DNA from: Rhynchopus euleeides
Taxonomy: Eukaryota; Euglenozoa; Diplonemea; Diplonemida; Diplonemidae
Direction of reading: 5' to 3'
Length of the DNA: 64,000 bases
Assembly: GCA_963210315.1 (NCBI GenBank)
Contig: OY723256.1
Coordinates: forward strand, 2,046,001 to 2,110,000
Part shown: in pieces, positions 55,459 through 64,000 of the stretch
Position numbering within the stretch: the first letter of the stretch is position 1
Layout of the letters: each line of letters opens with the position of its first letter
The notes under the pieces: model-generated
What the model was told of the DNA's origin: nothing
Database searches by the model: none
The model's input: the letters and a program-made list of their open reading frames with translations, nothing else
Program-made: the position numbers and the translations under genes

Positions 55459-56222
55459 GGTGTGGTGGGGCTGTGTGAGCCGATAGCTGCTTCAGAAGGA
55501 CCCGTGCTTGAGGCGTGGCACTATCATGGGGCTGTCAGGAGGGAGAGAGTGAGGGATGGAGGTGTCTGTGTTGATACCTTCAATAACCCCGGGGTGCAAC
55601 GCCTTCTGGTGGCGGTTGTGCGCGTTGAGGCCCTGGTGTGTCAATTGAGGGACAACTGGAGAGGAATTGCAGCGTCTCTGCCACTGTGTGGCTCGTGTCT
55701 GCTGACCGCGTCTCGAGTGGGTTGTCCCTGGTGGTGGGGGGTAGCGGTGGGTAGCTCGCTTGCCATCCCGCTCGGGCTTGGGTGTGGTGCCAGCTCAGCT
55801 TGCGTGAGGCCTGCCGTGTGGCAGGGTGCCACAGTGTGAAGTTTGGGTGCCTCAGCGCGGCAGAAGGGTCTGGGCATCTCAGAGCGCCGCGTGTAGGCCC
55901 AGTTTCGTGGGGGCGTGCAGTGCGCTATTTCTCAAAGTGTCGAAACAGCTTCAGCTCTGTCTGTCGCTGGCTTCCGTTATCTAGCCTGTGGCGGCCGTAG
56001 TGGCCAGAGTCAGGCTGCTGGGCCCAGTCTTTTCAGGAGGCAGCAGCTTCCTGAACCTCCAGGCTTCCACCCCAACGTGAGGTAGGATGATGTCCTGCCT
56101 TTTGGCTTTGGCACCCTCAGCGTGATACAATGTGGCGTCAGCTTACCCCTCCTCCCCCCCTCCCCCACCGATCAACCCAAAAGGCATCTACTCCCTCCCC
56201 ACACACCCACCCTGCAGCAGGC
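55459..56222. other. Intergenic region
   Basis: No gene recognised. G/T-rich in its first half, C-rich before the next acceptor. Confidence 0.6.
56190..56217 (+). promoter_or_regulatory. Predicted splice acceptor for the PDZ-like gene
   Basis: C/A/T tract ending in CTGCAG (a second CAG at 56218-56220), five or two nt before the ATG at 56223. Confidence 0.55.
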
Positions 56223-57163
56223 ATGGGGTGTGCTTCCGGAAAGGACGCATGCGAATCCGACCACGATGACGAGGGTGCGGTTGTGGTGCTGAAGGCAAGG
56301 GGGCCCATCAAGGGGATGAAGTTCGACAACTGCGACGTGCTGGTGGAGGTCGAGGCGGGCAGCCCTGCCTACGACCTCGGCCTGTCGAGGTTCATCGGGG
56401 AGCGCCGCCTCCGGAAGTCAGAGGCGCGGCAGGGGAGGGGTAAGAAGCCCCGGGATCGGCACTCGGTGGTGCTGACGTGTGGCGAGGCTCCTGTGCAGAC
56501 GCGCCCTAAGGAGATCGTCTCCATCCTTGCCGACAGGCAGCGCCGCGCAGAACCGAAGGTGCCTGTGTCGGTAGGGCAGCCGAGGCATAGTGTAACGCTG
56601 GTCACGACGCCCGTAACCCTTGCGGCCCCATCACCAGCAGTGGTGCCGCCCTTCAGGCACACCGTCGCCCCCTCTTCCCTCGTGCAGCTGATACGCAAGC
56701 CACAGTGCAGCGTGGGGCAGCAGGCTGACGCCAAGAGGGGCCAGGAGGGCGGGCAGGACGGGCAGGACATGTCGCCCAATGCCTGCGCGTTGTTCACCGA
56801 GACTCGGAGCATGTCGCGGGTGTCGGTGGGCAGCGTGCGTGTGTCCATCAGCGAGAACAGTTCGCATGATGACCCCGGTACCGTATGCAAAGGGGGAGGA
56901 GGAGGGAGGGGGGGGGGTGTTTGCCTTGCTCTTGCGTGCTGTGATGTTTCGCCAAGCATCAGGGGTGTCTTGGGTGGCGGAGGGTGTGTGTGTGTGTTGG
57001 CGGGTGTGACACAACACCACGACACGCACAGGCGGCGTGGGTGGAAGACGTCCGTGCGTTGCATCAGAGCCTGAGGCTGGCCAAGCAGGAGGCAGAGCAG
57101 CTGCGGCAGATGTACACACAAAGGGACAATGGCCACATAGGCAAAGGGGTTGCTGCGGCGTAG
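56223..57163 (+). CDS. N-myristoylation-type, PDZ-like domain protein
   Basis: Exons 56223-56882 and 57032-57163 give 263 aa. The start M-G-C-A-S-G-K fits N-myristoylation on Gly2, with Cys3 as a possible palmitoylation site, so membrane anchoring is likely. Residues about 19-80 look like a divergent PDZ fold: a beta strand V-L-V-E-V-E-A-G-S-P-A, then Y-D-L-G-L and F-I-G-E-R-R-L. The middle is Ser/Pro/Val-rich and probably disordered. Exon 2 encodes an amphipathic helix with heptads (V-R-A-L-H-Q-S-L-R-L-A-K-Q-E-A-E-Q-L-R-Q-M) suited to a coiled coil. The intron donor GTATGCAAAG and acceptor GCACAG join in frame; reading through gives a poly-Gly run, so splicing is convincing. A lipid-anchored adaptor is inferred; no known orthologue recognised. 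Confidence 0.72.
56883..57031 (+). other. Intron of the PDZ-like gene
   Basis: 149 nt, phase 0. The donor GTATGCAAAG matches the first 10 nt of the TLC-gene intron. Acceptor CACAG. Confidence 0.75.
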
Positions 57164-58423
57164 ACATGATGGCTGTTCACTGGGGACTACCACCGGGCAC
57201 TCATGTTATAACATGCATGGAGTGCGCCGTCAAGTCATCCCACCGGCGAGTACGTCAGCATCAGGCTGCAGGCAGCTGTATAGCGATGTTTCTGGTTTAC
57301 TTCAAAAGGGGTTTATGTGATCTGGCACCTGTTGCAAATGCCGGGTGTTGCCGAGCTAGTCGAGCCACCCATGTGCGTTGGTACTGCCTGCGTCACTGCA
57401 ATCACAAAATAGTCGAGGGCGGCACAACTGAACTGGCGCCTTGCGACAGCACGCACCCTCTGCCAGGAAGCCACATCCCTTTTTGAGGTACCTTCTGCCC
57501 CAACCCGTTTGGCTCAGGCAGGCCTTGCGTGGGGAGGAACCAAAACCGAGAGCAGCCGCGCGTGCTGCGCTTGATGCCCCCATTCCCGCAGTCCCCAACA
57601 CATTCCCAACGGGCACACGACTCTCCCGAGTAATGTGCCCGCATTGTAGTAGTTCTGTCACCCGATTGCAACGTATCATCCGGTATTTCTGTTGTGTCTG
57701 TCACATGTGGTTATGGGATCTGAATTTGTACCCTTGTCTTGAGCACCCAAAGCGTGTGCCCCAAATCAGGCAGCCATACATACCCACAATGCTCCCTTCC
57801 GGGCCCCCCTCCCGTTCCCGTTCCCGTCTGCTCTGCGTTGTGTCCAGCACTGTTTTTCGGCGCCCCATCAGGCCCGCAAAAATGAAGGCTGTTATTCCCC
57901 CAGAAATAGTTCAAAAATGTCGCCATGTGTCACGCTGTGAGCTGCCAGCTCCAGTCTCACAGGCAGGATCTGGCGGGAGAACTCTAGTCGGAGAGAGTGC
58001 TCGAAATACACACGAAAACCGTTATGGGTGTGCCGCACCCTTTTCCTTCGATCCCTTTTACACGAGGAAATCACATGCCGCCACACCCGAAAGTCGGGTG
58101 TGCCACCCGATGCTTGAGTCTCCCCGAGACCAGCGCCCCCCCCGCCTCCCCGTGACCCCTACATCGTGTGCCCAGCGAGCTTCACCAGCGCCTTTGAAGC
58201 TGCTTTTCACCGCCTTCGCCACCTTTCCACCCGACACCGCATAAGGCGTCACCTCTCAGTGCACGGTTGTTCTTCAGAACCATCAGGGCATTGCCGCATT
58301 TTTTACCACAACAGGGAACCTGTCCGGATTTGGCGCACAAACATCAGCCTGATCTTTTTGACATAGCCCCCTTCCTACAGCGCACCTCGCCACAACCCTC
58401 GCCAGGTTTTACACGCCTCCGCC
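57164..58423. other. Intergenic region
   Basis: No gene I can support. An open frame of 267 codons at 57441-58244 has low-complexity, Arg/Pro/Ser-rich composition and no recognisable domain. A small hairpin (CACCCGAAAGTCGGGTG) lies at about 58085. Confidence 0.5.
58361..58380 (+). promoter_or_regulatory. Predicted splice acceptor for the coiled-coil gene
   Basis: C/T tract ending in CTACAG, 43 nt before the ATG at 58424. Confidence 0.5.
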
Positions 58424-59621
58424 ATGAAACCCCGATACCGCCGTGCACAGACACGGTCAACCTCGCCTGTGATGTGCTGCCCCGACTCGCTGGACGAGCA
58501 GGCATGCCAGGCGGAGGGTGGCGACTGGGAGGCGCTGCGTGCCCGAGTGGGGTACCTTGAGACCATCAATGCCGAGCGTATCGACGGTGTCGAGCGTGCC
58601 TTCCGCTGGGTTGCCAACGAGGTTGTAGCTGTGAAGGCCAGCGTGCACTCCCTAGAGGAGGACACGGCGGCGGTGGTGCAGAGCCTGCGCGAGGTGGTGG
58701 CGGAGCAGGAGCAGCGCCTCGCAAGGCTCGGCGGCGGGGAGCGCGCTGCGCCAGACCTGCCGTCTGACTCGCCGGTGCCCCCGACGCCGCTGCCTGCCGG
58801 GCGGCACCGCATGGGCTTGCCAACCCCTGAGCGACAACAGCATGTGCCTGAGGGGGCGGGTGATTCCAAGTTGGTGCAGGACCTCCGGACACAGCTCGAG
58901 CACCTGCTGCAATCACACACCGAGGCGACGGATATGCTGGGGAAGCAGCTGTCCGCTGCGCAGGATGCCATCACGACGCACTCCTCGGATCTGGAGCGCC
59001 TGTCGCAGGCGATCCAGGTTGTCGTGGCGAGGCAGGCGCGCACACCCGCGGATGGGGAGTCGCCCCGCCCAAGGAGGTGGAGCGACATCGCGTCGCCAGC
59101 AAGCTCCCCCCAGACTGTGCGCCGATATTCGATGAACTCCGACAAGCAGGAGGTGCCGGAGTCGGAAAACTCCGACAAGCGGAGCAGCACGGACGAAGCG
59201 ACGCAACAGGTGTGCCTTTGCTGCTTCTTGGTTTGTTTTATGGGGAAGGGGGGGTGCATTGTCTCGCCCCTGCCCCCGCTGCACTGCCATCCCGACCATC
59301 TCTGCCATCACTGCCGCCCCACAGTCTGAGATGCAGCAAGACCTGAATGACCTGGAGAATCTGGTCGAGGGGCTGCGCCGCCTGGTCGAGGTTGAGATCG
59401 AGAAGCAGCGTCACGTGCTGGATGGATATGCGACGGAGGAGGAGCTGGGCCTGCTGCAGCAGATGTGCGTCAGCCTCAGCGAGTCTGTCCCGCGCGAGCT
59501 GGCGCAGGTCGAGCAGTCGGTGAAGCTCTATGTCGATGAGCGCCTCGCTACCTTCCTCGCGCACAGCCTGACGGATAATGTGTCGGAGCTGGACCGCACC
59601 ACCTCTATCAAGAGCGGTTAG
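58424..59621 (+). CDS. Coiled-coil protein of unknown function
   Basis: Exons 58424-59209 and 59325-59621 give 360 aa. Residues about 35-105 form a long heptad-bearing helix (L-E-T-I-N-A-E-R-I-D-G-V-E-R-A-F and on to V-V-A-E-Q-E-Q-R-L-A-R-L). A Pro-rich linker (105-140) and a second helix (about 145-205) follow, then a Ser-rich linker, and a third helix in exon 2 (E-M-Q-Q-D-L-N-D-L-E-N-L-V-E-G-L-R-R-L). The intron donor is GTGTGC, the acceptor CCACAG, phase 0; continuing past the donor gives a short Cys-rich dead end. No enzyme motif, signal peptide or membrane segment. A structural, perhaps cytoskeletal, role is possible but only inferred from the coiled coils. Confidence 0.7.
59210..59324 (+). 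other. Intron of the coiled-coil gene
   Basis: 115 nt, phase 0. Donor GTGTGC, acceptor CCACAG after a C/T-rich tract. Confidence 0.72.
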
Positions 59622-61254
59622 TGCCGCGTGCAAGGCACGCGCAAATCAAGTAAACACTGTTGTGACCTGTCGGGTTTGAACAATGTCAGCTCGAACGGAC
59701 ATCCAGTGCCTCTGGGTTGGCCTCTGCATCTGGGATGCCGTCGACCTGCACTGCCCCGGCAGTTGTGGATCCAAACAGTGGCACGCCTTGGTGTCGATGC
59801 ATATCATGCATCAAGGGTGCTCGGCGAGGCTCTCAGTGAAGCATGCAACGCCTGGCTGCGTGTGCGTCTGCTGAACCCCGAGGTGGGGCGCGGCACCCAC
59901 GCCTTCCCCACGGTGCTGCGAGAGAGGCTTCGCAGTCTGTACGGCGGCTGGCAGCTCCGAGGAGGCTGCCGCGCTGCCCAGTAAGCATAGCCGCAGTGCT
60001 GATCACCACCAGCCAGCGCACTATGTGGTAAAAACGTTTTGAGCGCTGTGAGTCTGACAGCCCCACTGGGGCTGGGACTGCACTGCCACCAGGAGGGACT
60101 TAAGTGCGGCGGGAGGGCTGTGCCGCGTTGCCAGGGGGGCAGCCGTCGCACGGAGGCCCCAAAAGTTGTTGTAGAGCAGGTCCGGCCCACACATGGTATC
60201 CGTGCGGGAAACAGCATGGTGGGTCCAGTGGGGCATGAAGACTGCCAGCTTGCCATGGCACCCGCTGATGTGGCCCGTTGTAAGAAGTGTTCCTTCTGCA
60301 CCGTGCTGCTCTGCCAAAAAAAATGCCATCACATTGCGTGTGTCGTTGCCCTATGTGCGAGCCTCACACACCCTTCCTGACACACAAGCGTGACGACTCG
60401 GGTCCACCCCCCATCGAGCTTTTTGTTCTGTCACGTGTGCGATGCATCTTTCTTTCTCGCTGATACCTCCTTTCCCCCACCCCCCACCCCCCTTCTCTTT
60501 ATATGCCTTCTCTCCATGAAGGGTCCTGCACAACCCACCCCTCCCTCCCCCTGTATTATTGTATCGAGAGTTCTGCCGGAGCCCAACCGAGGGGCCCTGC
60601 AGAGCTCATGCCGGTAGTAGGGGTAATGAGCGTGCGTGGTGCGTGTCATCCGATACCCCCCACACCCCCCCACACCCCACTCCCCACCCATGTATCCTGC
60701 CAAATCAAAAAAAGCACTTCCTCGGATGGGAGGGGGAGGACGGGGGAGGGGGGGCTTGGGGGGGGGGGGGCAGCCGCCCGTATTTATAACCGCTTTGGGG
60801 CAGCGATGCAAGAGCAACGGGTCACTCACGGGGCCTGCTGACTGGGGGGGGGGAGGGGGGAGGAGAGGACAGGGGGGAGATATGTGTGTTGTATTCTGTT
60901 CCCTTCACCCCCCCCCTCCCGCCCCCTTTGCATGTCCCCCCCCCCCCCCGTTGGGAGGGGTTGTCGCGGGTAATACCAAGCGAGCGTTCCCCCACCACAG
61001 CCACCACCACCACCACCGCCCCCTCCCTTCAGGCGGTGCCACTCCCGTCTCCCGTCTCCCGCGAGACGCTTTTTGATTTTTGATGGTTTGTGTCTTGTTC
61101 TGCCTCTTATGCCCGACCTGGAGGCTTCCCCCGACATCACCACCACACTATCACACCCCTGCAGGGTTCGGGGACCCGGGTAGGTGTTGTTGCGACCCGC
61201 AGTTGCATCGGAAAGCCTCCATTTTTGGCAGAGGCTGCGCCTCAGAGGTGCAAT
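59622..61254. other. Intergenic region with G-run and C-run tracts
   Basis: No gene recognised. 60640-60690 and 60900-60955 are C-rich, while 60725-60775 and 60843-60875 are almost pure G/A. These complementary homopurine and homopyrimidine runs could fold back or form four-stranded DNA. The acceptor candidate for the TLC gene is at 61141-61164. Confidence 0.5.
61141..61164 (+). promoter_or_regulatory. Predicted splice acceptor for the TLC gene
   Basis: C/A/T-rich tract ending in CTGCAG, 90 nt before the ATG at 61255; an AG at 61244 is a closer but weaker alternative. Confidence 0.4.
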
Positions 61255-62170
61255 ATGATGGACCTGGTTGCAGGTGGGCTTGGCGAGCTGGTCGGGCCGC
61301 GTATGATGGAGGCCTACGCGGAGCTGGTGCCTTACACCGTCGGGCACGTCGTGGTGTACATCGTGTTTTATGCCGTGGGGAAGGCCATCTGGCCGAACCA
61401 TAAGGACCACTGGACCCTGGCGGACCTTCTCTACACCGTATGCAAAGAAACAGCTTACACTGCCACAAACGCATCAAAGTGTGGCTTGGAGGGGTGGGGT
61501 GCGGGATGGGGGGGTTTCATATCACACTGCACACCGCACCACACAGGTGATTCACTTCGCGTTTCTGGGTTACATCAGCCTGACAGGATCGATGCAATGC
61601 GCCTTCACGCTGGAGGGCCGGTGGTTCCTCTACACCGACGAGATGGGCATCTTCTACAAGATGTACATCAGCCGCTCCCTCGTCCACCTCCCCGTCATGC
61701 TGCTGCAGGACCAGAGCATGAAGGCCACCCTCGAGATGGTGTTCCACCACACCATCTCCTCCGTGTGCTTCCTCGGGGGGATGTACAACAAGGCGATGGG
61801 GTGCTTTGCGCTGCTGGACGGCATATGCGAGATCAGCACCTTCTTCCTCTGCCTTGTCCTCTTCATGAAGTCGGTTGATTTGGACAAGGTGTTGAAGCCG
61901 TTTTTCATCTTCAACGGGCTGACGCTCTGGGCGAGTTACGTCTTCACCCGCATCCTCCTTTTCCCTTTCTGGCTCTACCAGTTCTACACCGATGTTTACG
62001 CGGCTCCCGAGAAGACGTGGGCACAGCTGAACCCTATTCAGCGCTATGTGTACCCGGGGACCAACGTCATCCTGATGATTCTCTCGTGCATTTGGTTTAC
62101 CTCCATCACACGGGGCATGCTGAAGCAGATCAATGCGTTCTTCTCCAGCGGCAAGCAAAAGGCCTCCTGA
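61255..62170 (+). CDS. TLC-domain (TRAM-LAG1-CLN8) multi-pass membrane protein
   Basis: Exons 61255-61437 and 61547-62170 give 268 aa. TLC proteins are ER, Golgi or plasma-membrane proteins; ceramide synthases are one branch and TLCD/TMEM56-type proteins, which influence membrane lipid composition, another. Hydrophobic segments alternate with short loops: V-G-H-V-V-V-Y-I-V-F-Y-A-V, I-H-F-A-F-L-G-Y-I-S-L, L-V-H-L-P-V-M-L-L, a long one around L-C-L-V-L-F-M, W-A-S-Y-V-F-T-R-I-L-L-F-P-F-W-L-Y, and V-I-L-M-I-L-S-C-I-W-F. The paired histidines typical of the domain are His128-His129 in M-V-F-H-H-T-I-S-S. The short length and lack of a homeobox favour the TLCD-type branch over ceramide synthase. The end K-Q-K-A-S is not a perfect ER-retrieval signal. 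Start 61255 or 61258 (two ATGs in tandem). Confidence 0.85.
61438..61546 (+). other. Intron of the TLC gene
   Basis: 109 nt, phase 0. Donor GTATGCAAAG, acceptor CACAG. Splicing joins L-L-Y-T to V-I-H-F and keeps the hydrophobic segment. Confidence 0.82.
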
Positions 62171-63725
62171 TCTGCACAGCTGGATGGGGGGAGGGGATAG
62201 CTTTGCTGTCTGGGAGAGTCTCATATGAAAATAGCGAGACTTCAGTGTGATGACCTCAGCCTGTGAGTCTGCGAGACTGTGGAGCAAGCCGAACTCATAG
62301 TTGTTCGCTGTTTGTCTGTGTGTCTGTGTGTGTGTGTGTGTCACTCCGAATAGACATAACAAACAGCCCATCCTTCTTCTGTCATATTGCGGCTGGTTTG
62401 TTGCTGTGGTTCCGATGTGGTCACCAAGTTGAAGCGAAAGGTAGCCCGCTTCAGAGGGGAGGGGGGTACCTTGCTTGAAAAGAACAACAAAAGAAAAGGG
62501 GGGTGGGGGTGTGATGAGGCGCCGAGAGGACCAAGGTCCTGGGCACGACCTTAAACTACCTAAGACCTAGGGAAGTCGTAAAACTCAACCCCACACCCCG
62601 AGGGCTCCCCCAGGCTGGTCCGCCTGGGCAACGGGGTCCCAGTGCATAGCACGGAGCACTGGGACAAAAGAGGGTCCGCCTTTTTCCGTCAACTCTGACA
62701 TGGGGAGGGACAGCTGGAGCCACTGGCGGGGTGCTGTGTTGACTTCAGGGGGCTCCCAACGTGCTTCGGCACACCGGGTTCTTGGCCTGCGGCGGCATGG
62801 TAGTCGGTCAGAGAAGCCAGCGCTTGGTCGGGGACTACTCAGAGAGGGCGTGTGCGGACTTCAGGGGGCTCCCAACGTGCATCTGCACACCGGGTTCTTG
62901 GCCTGCGGACGTAGATTGCCTAAAGGTTTAGAAACCGGCCGAGCCCGTGGGGGTGACGAACGTACTGCCGGCCCGGGATTGTCAAGGTTCTTTCCCCAGA
63001 TGGCTCACCAGTACCACCAAACCACACGGAGAGCAAAACCGCCGGGGAGGGGGTGGGGGAAGGTGGGAAGGGCGGCATGCCGAACTACAGCAAGGATGGC
63101 CAACAATGCGATCACTGCAAACAAGGCATGGGACACAAGAGGGAAAAAAAGAAAAAAAAAGTCCTGGGTAAGACGTTAAACTGCCTGGGGGGGCCGTCCC
63201 CGGACCATGACGGGTGCCTGCACCAGGAGTCTAGCACGGCCGTGGTCCGGAGCATGACCTAAAACGGCTTGGGTACCGAGGCTCCCCAGACCAGGAATAG
63301 ACTGGCGTACCGCCCCAAGAGGGGGTGTGACAAAAAATATATTTTTTTCCCTTTGTGTTTTCTAGGTCCGCAAGGTCCCAAAAATCACTTTTTGGGCACA
63401 TTTTTCAGAGGTCGCCAGAGGTCGCCACCCGGGAAATGCCATTTTTGGGGTTAAAAAACGGTTTTTCACCTTGCCCTCGTGAACTAGGTGGGGAAGGCGA
63501 CGGTCAGACGCAAAATAAATGGAGGACCCCAAAGGAGGGTCCGCATCAGGCGGAAATCAGCAGAACCTCGCTCCAGACCACATTGTGGGCCAGGACAGGG
63601 TCGGGAAGAGCATAAAACACCAGAAAACCGGTCCAGGAGGTCTCTCTGGGGCTCAAATCCCCTGAAGAGGGGTCTGAACAGGTGGCGACCGAAGGGCGAC
63701 CAATGGTGCCCACGGAGTTCCTCAT
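62171..63725. other. Uncharacterised repetitive region
   Basis: No gene recognised. From about 62500 the composition changes. The motif GTCC(T/G)GG...TTAAACT/TAAAACGGC recurs around 62540, 63162 and 63250. There are A-rich runs near 63140 and a T-rich tract with AG at 63345-63365. A zinc-knuckle-like C-x2-C-x4-H stretch in one open frame near 63110 lacks the fourth ligand. A mobile-element or subtelomere-like origin is possible but unproven. Confidence 0.45.
62741..62908 (+). repeat. Two 52-bp direct repeats, 116 bp apart
   Basis: 62741-62792 and 62857-62908 match at 50 of 52 positions. Confidence 0.88.
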
Positions 63726-64000
63726 CCCAAACTTGGGACCCACCGAAAAATGGACCAGATGGTGGTCCCAAATTAGGGACCGACCAACAAAGCGACCAGA
63801 TGGCGGTCCCAAATTTGGGACCGACCCATAAAGCGACCAGATGGCGGTCCCAAATTTGGGACCGACCAACAAAGCGACCAGATGGCGGTCCCAAATTTGG
63901 GACCGACCGAGAAAGCGACCAGATGGTGGTCCCAAATTTGGGACCGACCGAAAAATTGACCAGATGGCGGTCCCAAATTTGGGACCGACCGAGAAAGCGA
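63726..64000 (+). repeat. 41-bp satellite array running off the window
   Basis: GACCAGATGG recurs at 63753, 63794, 63835, 63876, 63917 and 63958, exactly 41 bases apart. Most units contain the 18-bp perfect palindrome GGTCCCAAATTTGGGACC. Units differ by a few substitutions. Since 41 is not a multiple of 3, each frame reads the same repeat in rotation; stop-free frames on the minus strand are a consequence, not genes. Confidence 0.93.

Noticed and set aside
57441..58244. 267-codon open frame between the PDZ-like and coiled-coil genes
   Set aside because: Arg/Pro/Ser-rich, no domain, and no acceptor near its start. Probably chance in GC-rich DNA.
63484..63976. Overlapping minus-strand open frames in the satellite
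   Set aside because: They are the 41-bp repeat read in rotating frames, not genes.
63726..64000. CRISPR-like array
   Set aside because: Units are adjacent without unique spacers, and the genome is eukaryotic. It is a plain satellite.
1..64000. Spliced-leader RNA gene
   Set aside because: I looked for a short conserved leader followed by a GT donor and Sm-type site in the tandem repeats, and found nothing convincing. The trans-splicing idea therefore rests on acceptor context only.

Overview
The window looks like nuclear DNA of a GC-rich, flagellated protist. Reasons: a Ran GTPase, the mitochondrial F1-ATPase assembly factor Atp11, a pentatricopeptide-repeat (PPR) protein, a sperm-tail PG-rich (SHIPPO/STPG-type) protein, a TLC-domain membrane protein, and short spliceosomal introns in five genes. 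Every recognisable gene is on the + strand. Most start codons lie 6-110 nt after a pyrimidine tract ending in AG. One-directional gene arrays plus acceptor-like sites just before each start are typical of spliced-leader trans-splicing organisms. Together with the sparse cis-introns they make a euglenozoan, possibly diplonemid-like, origin my best guess, but no spliced-leader gene was seen and this stays an inference.

Layout. (1) Positions 1-36,400 are a young segmental duplication around a secreted S15/CocE-type alpha/beta hydrolase. The order is A - B - B - A: hydrolase A (2285-3952), hydrolase B (14009-15679 and 21089-22759, in two 7,080-bp tandem units) and hydrolase A again (28212-29879). 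The two A units are near-identical over about 10.5 kb. The first A unit ends inside a copy of the SHIPPO gene, which is cut at 10497 and joined in frame to unrelated repeat sequence. The second A unit runs on into the intact, spliced SHIPPO gene (34976-36933). An almost invariant 3-kb non-coding cassette precedes each hydrolase. (2) 37.2-44.3 kb holds single-copy genes: SAM/ankyrin-like protein, Atp11, inositol-phosphatase-family nucleotidase, and a spliced basic protein. (3) 44.4-46.3 kb is a pair of nested hAT-like elements with inverted terminal repeats and target-site duplications. (4) 48.3-50.8 kb is a secreted, three-domain LamG-like gene broken by a 32-bp tandem duplication and by an 830-bp insertion with 20-bp flanking direct repeats. 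(5) 51.9-62.2 kb holds Ran, a PPR protein, a small N-myristoylation-type PDZ-like protein, a coiled-coil protein and a TLC protein. (6) The end (62.5-64 kb) is uncharacterised repeat sequence running into a 41-bp satellite with an 18-bp palindrome in most units.

The single-copy genes do not form an obvious pathway. As in other polycistronic arrays they look like unrelated housekeeping, flagellar and mitochondrial functions. The dynamic part is the secreted-hydrolase cluster, which shows copy-number change, homogenised flanks, a gene-conversion-like 3' patch and a chimeric by-product gene.
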